Below, piece after piece: positions 50,450 to 60,826 of a stretch of DNA of 64,000 bases (positions are counted from its first letter, which is position 1; the number at the start of each line of letters is the position of its first letter). The stretch covers positions 83,500 to 147,499 of the forward strand of contig NZ_AUDR01000017.1 of the NCBI RefSeq assembly GCF_000425565.1, in the 5' to 3' direction. The notes under the pieces were generated by a model, which saw only the letters and a program-made list of their open reading frames with translations, ran no database searches and was not told the DNA's origin. The DNA comes from Tepidiphilus margaritifer DSM 15129 (GTDB lineage Bacteria; Pseudomonadota; Gammaproteobacteria; Burkholderiales; Rhodocyclaceae). Made by a program: the position numbers and the translations under genes.

Positions 50450-52075
50450 TCAGCGGTGCGCATCCAGCCGGGCGGCGAGTGCGCGCGTGGAGGGGTCGAA
50501 ACCGGCGAGCGTGCCTCCGGCAGCGAGCGTGCGTGCCAGTTCCTTCCCCAGCTCCACGCCGTATTGATCGAACGGATCGATCCCCCAGATCCAGCCGCGC
50601 ACGAAAGTGGCGTGCTCGTAAGCGGCGAGTAGCTCCCCGAGCACGCCGGCATTCCAGCCGTCGGTGAGCAAGACGGAGCTCGGGCGGTTACCGGGAATTT
50701 CATGGTGCGGCGCGAGCGCCTCGATCTCGGCGGGAGACAAGCCCTGCGCCCGCAGCGCCGCGCGCGCCTCCTCGCGCGTGCGTCCGGCGAGCAAAGCGCC
50801 TGCCTGCGCGAGGGCGTGTTGCGCCAACGCCCGCCGTCCGGCATCGAGCGGGCGGGGCAGCGGCACGATGAAGTCCAGCGTGAGCCGCCGCGTGCCTTGA
50901 TAGAAGAGCTGGTGGAAGGCGTGTTGCCCCAGGGTGCCATTCATGCCCCAGACGACGGCCGCGGTGGGATAGGGCACGAGCGAGCCGTCGCGCCGACAGC
51001 GCTTGCCGTTGCTCTCCATTTCCAGTTGCTGCAGCCAGGCGGGAAACCAGGCGAGCCCCTGATCGTAAGGAAGCACGGCGCAGGAAGAAACATCGAGCAG
51101 GCTCGCATTCCACAGACCGAGCAATCCGAGCCACACCGGCAGATTGCGTTCGAGCGGCGCCGTGCGGAAATGTTGGTCCATGCGGCGCGCCCCGGCGCGC
51201 AGTTCGAGGAAACGCGCCCAGCCGAAGGCGAGCGCTACCGGCAAGCCCACGGCCGACCATAGCGAATAGCGCCCTCCTACCCAAGGGGGGAGCCACAGGA
51301 TGCGCTCCGCTGCAAAGCCCAACGCCCTGGCCTTGTCCGGATTGGAGGTGATGGCGAGGAAATGCGCCGCCGTTTCGTGCGTTCCCAGTTCCCTGGCGAG
51401 CCACGCCCGCGCGCGTTCGAGGTTGGCGAGCGTCTCGGCGGTGCCGAAACTCTTGGAAGAGACGACGAAGAGCGTGCGCGCCGCCTCGAGCCCGCGCACC
51501 GTCGTGTTGAAATCGCCTGGGTCGAGATTGGCGACGAATCGCACCCCATGGCGTGGCGGCTCGAGATGAGAGAGTGCCTCGCAGACGAGCCGTGGCCCTA
51601 GGTCCGAACCGCCGATGCCAAGGTTGACGACGTGATCGAGCCTCGCGCCCGTGGCACCACGCAGCTCGCCTTGGTGAAAGGCCGAGGTGAGCGCTTCCAG
51701 GTGTGCTTCCGTTGCGGTGAATCGCTCCCGATCGGGAGGCGGTACGGCCGCGCCGCCGCGACAGACCATGTGCAACGCCGGCCGGTGCTCGGTGAAGTTG
51801 ACCTCGGCGCCGGCGAAGAGCGCTTCGATTCCGTCGGGCAAGCGGACTGCTTTGGCGAGCGCGAGGAGCCGTGCGAGCACATCGGCGTCCCACGCCTGCT
51901 TGCTCGCGTCGAGCCACAAGGCGCCTGCCGGCAGCGAGAGCGCATCGACCCGCGTGGCATCGACGGCAAACGCGTCCGTGATGCGGCGCGCCACCCAGGC
52001 ATCGGCCGAGGCAAGCAGTTCGGCCCATTCGGGGGTCTGCTCGGGGGCGACGAAAGGGGGAAGGGAATCAGTCAT
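50450..52075 (-). CDS. pgi: glucose-6-phosphate isomerase
   Basis: 541 residues; interconverts glucose-6-P and fructose-6-P. Motifs: VNLGIGGSDLGPRLVCEAL, VSSKSFGTAETLANLERA, LEMESNGKRCRRDGSL and the C-terminal FDQYGVELGKELAR with the catalytic Lys. The start at 52075 is chosen because the extra N-terminal stretch to 52189 lies inside the upstream glycosyltransferase gene. The glycosyltransferase stop lies 8 nt inside this gene, so they are coupled. Confidence 0.96.
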   Translation of the reverse strand: MTDSLPPFVAPEQTPEWAELLASADAWVARRITDAFAVDATRVDALSLPAGALWLDASKQAWDADVLARLLALAKAVRLPDGIEALFAGAEVNFTEHRPALHMVCRGGAAVPPPDRERFTATEAHLEALTSAFHQGELRGATGARLDHVVNLGIGGSDLGPRLVCEALSHLEPPRHGVRFVANLDPGDFNTTVRGLEAARTLFVVSSKSFGTAETLANLERARAWLARELGTHETAAHFLAITSNPDKARALGFAAERILWLPPWVGGRYSLWSAVGLPVALAFGWARFLELRAGARRMDQHFRTAPLERNLPVWLGLLGLWNASLLDVSSCAVLPYDQGLAWFPAWLQQLEMESNGKRCRRDGSLVPYPTAAVVWGMNGTLGQHAFHQLFYQGTRRLTLDFIVPLPRPLDAGRRALAQHALAQAGALLAGRTREEARAALRAQGLSPAEIEALAPHHEIPGNRPSSVLLTDGWNAGVLGELLAAYEHATFVRGWIWGIDPFDQYGVELGKELARTLAAGGTLAGFDPSTRALAARLDAHR

Positions 52076-53702
52076 GGGGGGATCTCGCTCGTTCGTTGTC
52101 CAGCAGGAGCCAGTATTCCTGGCGTTTTCCCTGGCCGCGCGTCGCCGACCAGAGGATGCTGCCGTCGGTGGGCAGGGTTTGGGCGCCACGCAGGCGGGCG
52201 AAACGGACGGGACAGCCCTCTTTCAGCGTCGCCGGAATGCCTCCGAAATAGACGAGCGCCGCCCGCACGTCGGCTTCTCGTGTCGGTACGGAAACACAGG
52301 CAGGGGCGCGATCGTGCAGCGCTTCCTGCATCTGCTCGACGATTGGCCGCAGATTGCGCGTATGTTCGAACCAAGGCTCGAGCAGCAAGACCATGACCAC
52401 CCAGGCCAAGGTAACGCCGAGCGCCCAATGGATTGCGGGTCTCAAGGGTGATGCTGGAGTCATTACCGCGAGAACGAACCAAGCAAGCAGTACGGCGGTA
52501 GCCGACCCCATGCGCCACAGCGAACCGCTCATCTCGAAATCGGGGGCGACGCGCACCATGTGCCGTGCCAGACCCGGAGGCCAGTCGAGGTTCCAGGCAC
52601 TCCAGGCGAGGCCGGCGAAGACGACGAGGCTCAGCACCGTGGCTGCCGAGAACCACGAGAAGGCTGCCCGGGCACCGACGGGCATGCGTCGCAGCCGTTC
52701 CGTTGCCAGCAGGGTGAGGGGCGGCAAGAGGACCAGGAGGTCGCTGGGATTGCTGGGAGGCCAGGCAGCCACGACGACGAGACCCGCTGCGATCATGCCC
52801 CAGGCGATGGCCATTTGGCGGGCATCGGAGCCGTTGCCATTGGTAGCCCGGCGCAGTGGCCACAATGCCAACAACCACAAGGGCCAGGTTACCCAGACGG
52901 CGTCGCGCCCGCCATCGACGAGGCTGGAGGTGATGAACTCCCACGTCAAGTGCGGTGCCTGCAGCGAGAGCCAGGTCCCGCCTTCGGTGCGGTGCCAGAC
53001 AGCGACGAACCACAGCACGGGGAGGGAAAAAATCGCCACGGTCACAATGAGCAGGGGCAGGCGTTGCCGTGCCTCGATCCTTTTCCCCGGCCAGCTGGCC
53101 AACCAGGGAACGGCCAGGACGAGCAGGAGCGCAAACCCTTGGGCGAGAAAGCCGGCCGTCATGGCGACACAGGCAGCGATCCAGGCCTTCGCCGGGTGTA
53201 TGTGTCGCCAACTTGCGGCAGCAAGCGCCAGGCCGATCGCAGTGGCAGAGGCGAGCAGCGCTTGATGCTGATGCGCATCGAGTATCCAGCCAAGCGTCCC
53301 GATCCCCACGAGCATCACGCCCGCGTGCCAGGGTTTGCCACACCAGGAGAGCGACGCAGCACCTAGGCACAGTAAGGTACAGAGCAAAAAAAGCGGCGAG
53401 GCCAAGCGGGTGGCATCGTGTGGCGCCAGGCCCAAGGGTTCGAGCACGAGGCCCAGGAGTGCCGCCACCCAATAGTAGAGCGGACCGGCGGTCGGGACGG
53501 TACCATCCACCAGAGCAGGGGGTAATAGCCATTCGCCTTGGAGCACCTGCCAGGCGACGAAGAAATGGCGCAGGTCGATTCCTCGCCAAGGATCGTGCCC
53601 CGTGGTCCCGACCAGGAGGAAGGTGGCCAGGAGCGCCACCAACCCCCATTTTCCGTAGAGTCGTCGTTGCCACGGCGGAACCGGACGCGGGTCGAAAAAC
53701 AT
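52068..53702 (-). CDS. ArnT/PMT-type membrane glycosyltransferase (GT39-like)
   Basis: 544 residues with about eleven to twelve hydrophobic segments and a soluble C-terminal part (from about 455). The LRHFFVAWQVLQGEWLLPPALVDGTVPTAGPLYYWVAALL start matches the first periplasmic loop of GT39/ArnT-like lipid-linked sugar transferases, with an acidic Asp in GIDL as likely catalytic residue. The acceptor (lipid A, protein or glycan) is not known. A perfect TATAAT on the minus strand at 53736-53731 lies before its start, but no clear -35 was seen. Coupled to pgi. Confidence 0.75.
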   Translation of the reverse strand: MFFDPRPVPPWQRRLYGKWGLVALLATFLLVGTTGHDPWRGIDLRHFFVAWQVLQGEWLLPPALVDGTVPTAGPLYYWVAALLGLVLEPLGLAPHDATRLASPLFLLCTLLCLGAASLSWCGKPWHAGVMLVGIGTLGWILDAHQHQALLASATAIGLALAAASWRHIHPAKAWIAACVAMTAGFLAQGFALLLVLAVPWLASWPGKRIEARQRLPLLIVTVAIFSLPVLWFVAVWHRTEGGTWLSLQAPHLTWEFITSSLVDGGRDAVWVTWPLWLLALWPLRRATNGNGSDARQMAIAWGMIAAGLVVVAAWPPSNPSDLLVLLPPLTLLATERLRRMPVGARAAFSWFSAATVLSLVVFAGLAWSAWNLDWPPGLARHMVRVAPDFEMSGSLWRMGSATAVLLAWFVLAVMTPASPLRPAIHWALGVTLAWVVMVLLLEPWFEHTRNLRPIVEQMQEALHDRAPACVSVPTREADVRAALVYFGGIPATLKEGCPVRFARLRGAQTLPTDGSILWSATRGQGKRQEYWLLLDNERARSPHD

Positions 53703-53771
53703 GCCATTGCCACTCGTTGCGGAAGAGGCGATTATAGTCGCTCCCCGTCGCCGGGCGTGACGGAGTCAATG

Positions 53772-53793
53772 AAAAAGGGCGGCAAGGCCGCCC
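53772..53793 (-). terminator. Rho-independent terminator of rpmE
   Basis: GGGCGGC (53777-53783) and GCCGCCC (53787-53793) pair around a 3-nt loop; on the minus strand the stem is followed by TTTTT (complement of 53772-53776). Confidence 0.9.
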
Positions 53794-53819
53794 TTCTTGC
53801 GCAACATCCCTCGGTAATT

Positions 53820-54038
53820 TCAGCCGCGGTTGGCCAAATTGCCGTATTTTTGACGGAACCGTTCGACGCGGCCGGCCGTGTCGACGATCTTCTGTTTGCC
53901 GGTGTAGAAGGGATGGCATTCGGAGCACACTTCCACGTGCAGCGCCGGCTTGCCGATGGTGGAACGCGTCACGAAGGAATTGCCGCAGGAACAAGTCACT
54001 TGAACTTCGGCATAATTCGGATGGATGTTTTCTTTCAT
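53820..54038 (-). CDS. rpmE: 50S ribosomal protein L31 (zinc-binding form)
   Basis: 72 residues. Contains the paired cysteines CSCG (about 16-19) and [12 protein letters not shown] (about 37-47) of the zinc-containing C+ paralogue, and starts [19 protein letters not shown]. Monocistronic between a promoter (54128-54100) and a terminator (53793-53772). The leader contains a GGATGGC hairpin (54059-54079) whose role is unknown. Confidence 0.97.
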   Translation of the reverse strand: MKENIHPNYAEVQVTCSCGNSFVTRSTIGKPALHVEVCSECHPFYTGKQKIVDTAGRVERFRQKYGNLANRG

Positions 54039-54099
54039 GGGGCACCTCGATATCGGGCGGATGGCGGATTTGGCCATCCTTTTGCTTGGGGAAACGTGA

Positions 54100-54128
54100 A
54101 TTATCGCCGAACGACCCGGCACGGGCAA
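54100..54128 (-). promoter_or_regulatory. predicted sigma-70 promoter of rpmE
   Basis: On the minus strand TTGCCC (54128-54123), 17 nt, GATAAT (54105-54100): a 4/6 -35 and a 5/6 -10 with ideal spacing. Confidence 0.6.
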
Positions 54129-54171
54129 GAGGGTTTTCGTTAAAATCCCCCTTTCTTTGCGATCGAGGCCC

Positions 54172-54873
54172 ATGAGTTACGGCATTTCCCGCATCCCCAC
54201 GAGCGCCCAGGCCGAGGTCCACGAGCGCCTGCCCGAACTCGTGCTCCGCCATCTCGCCCACCCTTTTCGCAAACCCTATGCGCCGTACAACCTTGCCGCC
54301 TTCGAAGAGACGCTCGCCGCTTGGGACGGGCGCTCGCCCTGGATCCTCGATTCCGGCTGCGGCGTGGGGTGGTCGACGATCCTGCTGGCGCGGCGCAGCC
54401 CTGAGGCTTTCGTGGTCGGCGTGGATCAATCCCAAGAGCGGCTATCCCGGCAAAAACCCTATCCACGCACGGCCTGGCCCGAGAATCTGCGCTTCGTGCG
54501 CGCCGACGTGATCGACTTCTGGCGCATGGCGCTGGAGGCCGGCGTTCCGGTACGCGAGCATTGGTGGCTCTATCCCAACCCCTGGCCCAAGATCGGGCAC
54601 ATCGGGCGGCGCTGGTATGCGCATCCGGTTTGGCCTGCCGTCCTGCAACTCGGCGGACGCTTCGAGTGCCGCACCAACTGGTCGGTCTATGCCCGCGAGC
54701 TCACCGCCGCGCTGGCACTTTCCGGGGTACAGGGCGAATGTACCCCATTCGTGCCCGAGGAGCCGATGACGCCTTTCGAGCGCAAGTACAGGGATTCGGG
54801 GCAGACGCTGTGGCGAGTCACCGCCGACCTCTCAGCGTTTGCCCGAGGCGAGCTCGGCACGAGGCCAGCCTAG
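54172..54873 (+). CDS. TrmB-like SAM methyltransferase with altered catalytic motif
   Basis: 233 residues with a Rossmann SAM site [15 protein letters not shown] (60-74) and the TrmB-type block [25 protein letters not shown] (131 on). TrmB makes m7G46 in tRNA; its catalytic Asp lies in a PDPWxK motif. Here the position is Asn136 (YPNPWPK), so activity may differ. N-terminal extension is short. The start at 54172 is the first conserved Met; an in-frame ATG at 54157 gives only MRSRP. Its last 42 nt overlap the convergent Ap4A-phosphorylase-like gene. A second, canonical trmB elsewhere is likely but unseen. Confidence 0.75.
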   Translation: MSYGISRIPTSAQAEVHERLPELVLRHLAHPFRKPYAPYNLAAFEETLAAWDGRSPWILDSGCGVGWSTILLARRSPEAFVVGVDQSQERLSRQKPYPRTAWPENLRFVRADVIDFWRMALEAGVPVREHWWLYPNPWPKIGHIGRRWYAHPVWPAVLQLGGRFECRTNWSVYARELTAALALSGVQGECTPFVPEEPMTPFERKYRDSGQTLWRVTADLSAFARGELGTRPA

Positions 54874-55683
54874 GGTACATAGTCCTTCGACGAGATCGAG
54901 CGCGGCGAGCGCGCGCAGTTTTTCGGGGGAGGCGGCAAAGAGCGAGCCAGCGTAGCCCAGCGCGTTGACCGACACGCCGGCGAGCCGTTCGACTCGCCGC
55001 GGAATGAAGAACAGGCGGTCGAGCCGCAACAGGAGGTCGTAGGGCGGTAGCTGAGACGCACCGGGGCTCCATCCCATCGCGGCCAGCGCGGTGCAGTAGG
55101 CACGATGGGCCGCCGCGCCCCAGTCGGTGTCTTCGGCGTGCAGGGGTAGCGGCTCGCGCCAGGCTGCCCATGGAAGTGCCGCCCAGCCGGTTTTGCCTCC
55201 GGGCAAGAAAACGCCCAGTTGTTCTTCTCCCAGATGTCCGTCCGGGATCCACTGCAGATGACGGTGCGGCTGGCTTGCCCCGGCGATCTCGCCGCCGTTG
55301 TAAAACCCCAGTCCCCCTTCGGCGAGCAGCGCATGCCAGGCGCGGAAATCGTCGCCGGAAAGCGGCGCTGTCTGCGGCTCGAAGTCGCGCGTGACGATGA
55401 GGACGTGGTCAGAGAAGACGGGATATTTGTTGAGTACCACCAAGTGCCGAGTCCCCAGTGCCCCGACCGTGAGTTCCGGTTCGGGGGGCAAGAAGGGATT
55501 GCGCACCTTCGACGCTCGTTCGCTCGCGGGGCGCGGTTTGCGCGCTAGCGTCGAGACCCAGCGCAGCACGAAGGGGAATCCGTGCTGGTACTGCTCGAGC
55601 GTTTCCGTGATGATCGGCTCCAGGGCGCCACGAGCCAATGCCCGTTCGGCAACCGCGCGGATACGTTCACTCCATCGTTCCAT
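54832..55683 (-). CDS. Ap4A phosphorylase-like ATP adenylyltransferase
   Basis: 283-residue HIT-superfamily protein. NKYPVFSDHVLIVTRDF precedes the catalytic-loop GASQPHRHLQWIP (His-x-His-x), and a C-terminal ATP_transf-type end PPYDLLLRLDRLFFIPRR. Enzymes of this type split Ap4A into ATP and ADP or do the reverse reaction. The start at 55683 is supported by the shared organisation of the family and closeness to the channel gene (2 nt). Overlaps the TrmB-like gene at the 3' end by 42 nt. Confidence 0.85.
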   Translation of the reverse strand: MERWSERIRAVAERALARGALEPIITETLEQYQHGFPFVLRWVSTLARKPRPASERASKVRNPFLPPEPELTVGALGTRHLVVLNKYPVFSDHVLIVTRDFEPQTAPLSGDDFRAWHALLAEGGLGFYNGGEIAGASQPHRHLQWIPDGHLGEEQLGVFLPGGKTGWAALPWAAWREPLPLHAEDTDWGAAAHRAYCTALAAMGWSPGASQLPPYDLLLRLDRLFFIPRRVERLAGVSVNALGYAGSLFAASPEKLRALAALDLVEGLCTLGWPRAELASGKR

Positions 55684-55685
55684 GT

Positions 55686-57413
55686 TCAGGCTCCCCGCGT
55701 GCGGCTCTCCCACCAGCGTCCCAGCCAGGTCTGCGCCCGTTCACGGCCTTCGAGCACGTAATGCAGCGTCGGTTCGTAGCCGCAGATCTCTTTCAGGTCG
55801 GCGAGCGCCGCGGCGGTACCGCTCACCAGCAGCGTATCGCCCCGGCGCAACGGCGTCGCCGGTTCGGGTAAAGGGTGCCAGTGCCCCTCGCGCTCTAGCG
55901 CCAGTACCCGTAGCGCCAGTGGTTCGGGCCAGCGGGACGGCGAACGCAGCAGCCGCTCGAGCGTGATCCCCGGGTCTTGGGACAGCGCATGCCACAACGC
56001 AGGAGCGGTTTTCGGCAAAACTGCGATCTTCAGGTTGCGCAAGGGGCCATGCCGACGCAGGTGCAGCAGCGTCTGCTGCACATCCTCCGTGAGCGTTGGT
56101 GGGGCGTTTGCAAGCCAGGCCAGGAAGGCGGGCAGTTCCGGCAAGCGCAACCAGGCGAGCGCCTCGGCGGCGACGAGGTGGCGCGGCACCACGCGCAGGT
56201 CGTAGTGAAAGGCGGAAAAGAGCGCTTCGTTGCGCCGTCGGTTCTGCCGTACGATGGTGTAGAGCAAGGGGTTGAGGCGACGGGCAGTGACGACGATGGC
56301 AAGGTTGTCGACGTCGTTGGCGGTGGCGGCCACTATGCCTGCGGCCGTGTCGATGCCTGCCTGACGCAGGACTTCCGCCTGGGTGGCATCGCCGGCAATC
56401 CAGCGCGCGGAGTGCTCCGTGCCCGTTGCCGTGCGGTCGACCACCACCAGCTCCAGGTCGCTGCCGCGTAGGGCCGCCTGGGCCGCTTTCCCCAGACGGC
56501 CCGCGCCGCAGATGATCCATTGACCACGCGGAGGCGAACGCTCGGTGCGAATCTCGTCGAGCGGCATGTCGAGCAACAGTTGGCGCACCCGCCAGGCAGC
56601 CGGATGCTCGAGAGCGAGCGCCAGGTCGTTTTGAAAGACATGGAAGGGATCGATGATCGCCGTTGCGGCAAACGCGGCCATGTTGGCCACCGTGGCGTCG
56701 TGTTCGGCACGGCAGACCGAAGGCAGGCGGGGTGCGAGCAACCGTTGGGTTGCAGCCACGGCGAGGTTGGCCGCGTCGTCGTCGGTCATGGCCGCCACGG
56801 CAGCGCATCGCGGCTGGCGCAAACCGGCGGCAAGCAGCACGTTCGGATCGCCTGCATCCGCCGCTAGGGTGATCGGCGGCTGGGAAAAGTCCATCATCTC
56901 CGCGCGCTCGACTTTTTTGGGATCGAGGTCGAGCGCCACCGCCGCGATGCCCTCACGATCCAGTGCCCGGGCGAGTTGCACTCCGGTTTCGCCGAAACCG
57001 GCGATCAGCACGAAAGGATGGCGTAGCCGCCGTACCCGACGCGCGAAGGTGAGGGCAGCCACTGCCCGGCGCAGGGCTTCGTCCTGCATCAGGGTGACCG
57101 CCTGCTTGAGCAGGTAGGCCCAGGAAAGCACGCTCAGGTAAATGACGGCGATGGCCCACAGACGCTGCGCATCGGAGAATGCCTCGGGAACTTCGCCGAA
57201 CCCGATGGTCGTGGCGGTGTAGCTCACGAAGTAGAACGCGTGAAAGAGGCTCAGATGCGTCGGTCGACCTTCGGCGTCGGGCGGACCGGGGGCGAGCGCC
57301 ATACCCAATACCGACAGAGCGAAGAGGGTGACCATCAGGATCAGGGGACCGCGTAGCCGCCGTAAAACCAGCAGGATCACGCTGAAATTTCGGTCTAGCC
57401 CTTCGACGTTCAT
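55686..57413 (-). CDS. potassium channel with two RCK (TrkA-N) domains
   Basis: 575 residues. Two transmembrane segments (about 20-42 and 83-105) flank a pore helix and filter SYTATTIGFGEVP (about 64-76), a variant of TVGYG. Two RCK/TrkA-N Rossmann domains follow: VLIAGFGETGVQLARAL (about 135 on) and WIICGAGRLGKAAQAAL (about 297 on), then a TrkA-C-like end. The protein is a ligand-gated K+ channel or transporter gate. Paired with the DUF6394-type gene 10 nt upstream on the minus strand. Confidence 0.85.
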   Translation of the reverse strand: MNVEGLDRNFSVILLVLRRLRGPLILMVTLFALSVLGMALAPGPPDAEGRPTHLSLFHAFYFVSYTATTIGFGEVPEAFSDAQRLWAIAVIYLSVLSWAYLLKQAVTLMQDEALRRAVAALTFARRVRRLRHPFVLIAGFGETGVQLARALDREGIAAVALDLDPKKVERAEMMDFSQPPITLAADAGDPNVLLAAGLRQPRCAAVAAMTDDDAANLAVAATQRLLAPRLPSVCRAEHDATVANMAAFAATAIIDPFHVFQNDLALALEHPAAWRVRQLLLDMPLDEIRTERSPPRGQWIICGAGRLGKAAQAALRGSDLELVVVDRTATGTEHSARWIAGDATQAEVLRQAGIDTAAGIVAATANDVDNLAIVVTARRLNPLLYTIVRQNRRRNEALFSAFHYDLRVVPRHLVAAEALAWLRLPELPAFLAWLANAPPTLTEDVQQTLLHLRRHGPLRNLKIAVLPKTAPALWHALSQDPGITLERLLRSPSRWPEPLALRVLALEREGHWHPLPEPATPLRRGDTLLVSGTAAALADLKEICGYEPTLHYVLEGRERAQTWLGRWWESRTRGA

Positions 57414-57423
57414 GGGCGAAGGC

Positions 57424-57807
57424 TCAACGGCGTTGCATCAGCGTCTCGGCTACCAAGATGGTGACCGACACGAGGTTGGCGAGCAAGGCCCCGCCCGAGA
57501 GCGAGACGATGCGGGCGACCATCTCCGGCGTGAGTCCGGCCGCGGTGGCATGCTCGGCATAGGCCCAGACGATGGCGGCGGTGATCAGCTGCAAGTCGGC
57601 CACGAGCGAAGTAGCGAGGTGCACCGCCCCGATCTGTGTGCGATCGCCCAGTTTCAGGATGGTGGCGATCAGACTCACGACCAGCGCGGCGAAGAGCTCA
57701 TAGACGTCGTGGTAGGCGGCCGTGGCGATGTCACCGATGAAAAAGCCAAAGTTGAGGGTGGCGGCCAACAGGATGAAGAAGCCGAAGACGACTTTTTCCG
57801 GGTTCAC
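57424..57807 (-). CDS. DUF6394-type small membrane protein beside the K+ channel
   Basis: 127 residues with four hydrophobic segments (about 5-28, 38-54, 68-86 and 98-122) and a soluble first loop. I recognise it, with some caution, as a DUF6394-family protein, a family of unknown role often found with ion-channel genes. Transcribed just before the channel gene, so an accessory or regulatory role is possible (inference). Confidence 0.55.
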   Translation of the reverse strand: MNPEKVVFGFFILLAATLNFGFFIGDIATAAYHDVYELFAALVVSLIATILKLGDRTQIGAVHLATSLVADLQLITAAIVWAYAEHATAAGLTPEMVARIVSLSGGALLANLVSVTILVAETLMQRR

Positions 57808-57821
57808 GGCAGCTCCTACCG

Positions 57822-57849
57822 AAAAGGAGCCCCCGCCTGGGGGCGGGGG
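57822..57849 (-). terminator. terminator of acnA
   Basis: CCCCCGCC (57830-57837) and GGCGGGGG (57842-57849) pair around TGGG; on the minus strand the stem is followed by CTCC and TTTT (complement of 57822-57825). Confidence 0.85.
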
Positions 57850-57864
57850 GTGGGCAGATCGGAC

Positions 57865-60582
<2,718 letters not shown>

Positions 60583-60750
60583 CGGACACCTCCTATGAAA
60601 AACGCTTGTCGAAACGGTTTCGCCGTCTGGCAATAGTCTAGAACATCTTCGACCCGATTGCCGTCCAAGGGGCGATCGAAGTGAATTATCGTTCCGATCG
60701 AGGGTTTTTTGCGCCTTGCCCTTTGGTACAATGAACCGGGGGACGCTTAG

Positions 60751-60766
60751 GTCTTATAAAAGACAT
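60751..60766 (+). promoter_or_regulatory. operator-like palindrome before acnB, shared with prpE
   Basis: GTCTTATAAAAGACAT, the same 16-bp core as the site at 38652-38667 before prpE (one difference). A TATAAT hexamer follows at 60766-60771. The nearest -35 candidates are poor, so the promoter may need an activator, or the site may block it. No regulator gene is in the window. Confidence 0.6.
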
Positions 60767-60826
60767 ATAATATCGAACCTGTCCGTTTCTCGCGGTCTTT
60801 GCTCAAACCCAGATGAGGTGATCGTC

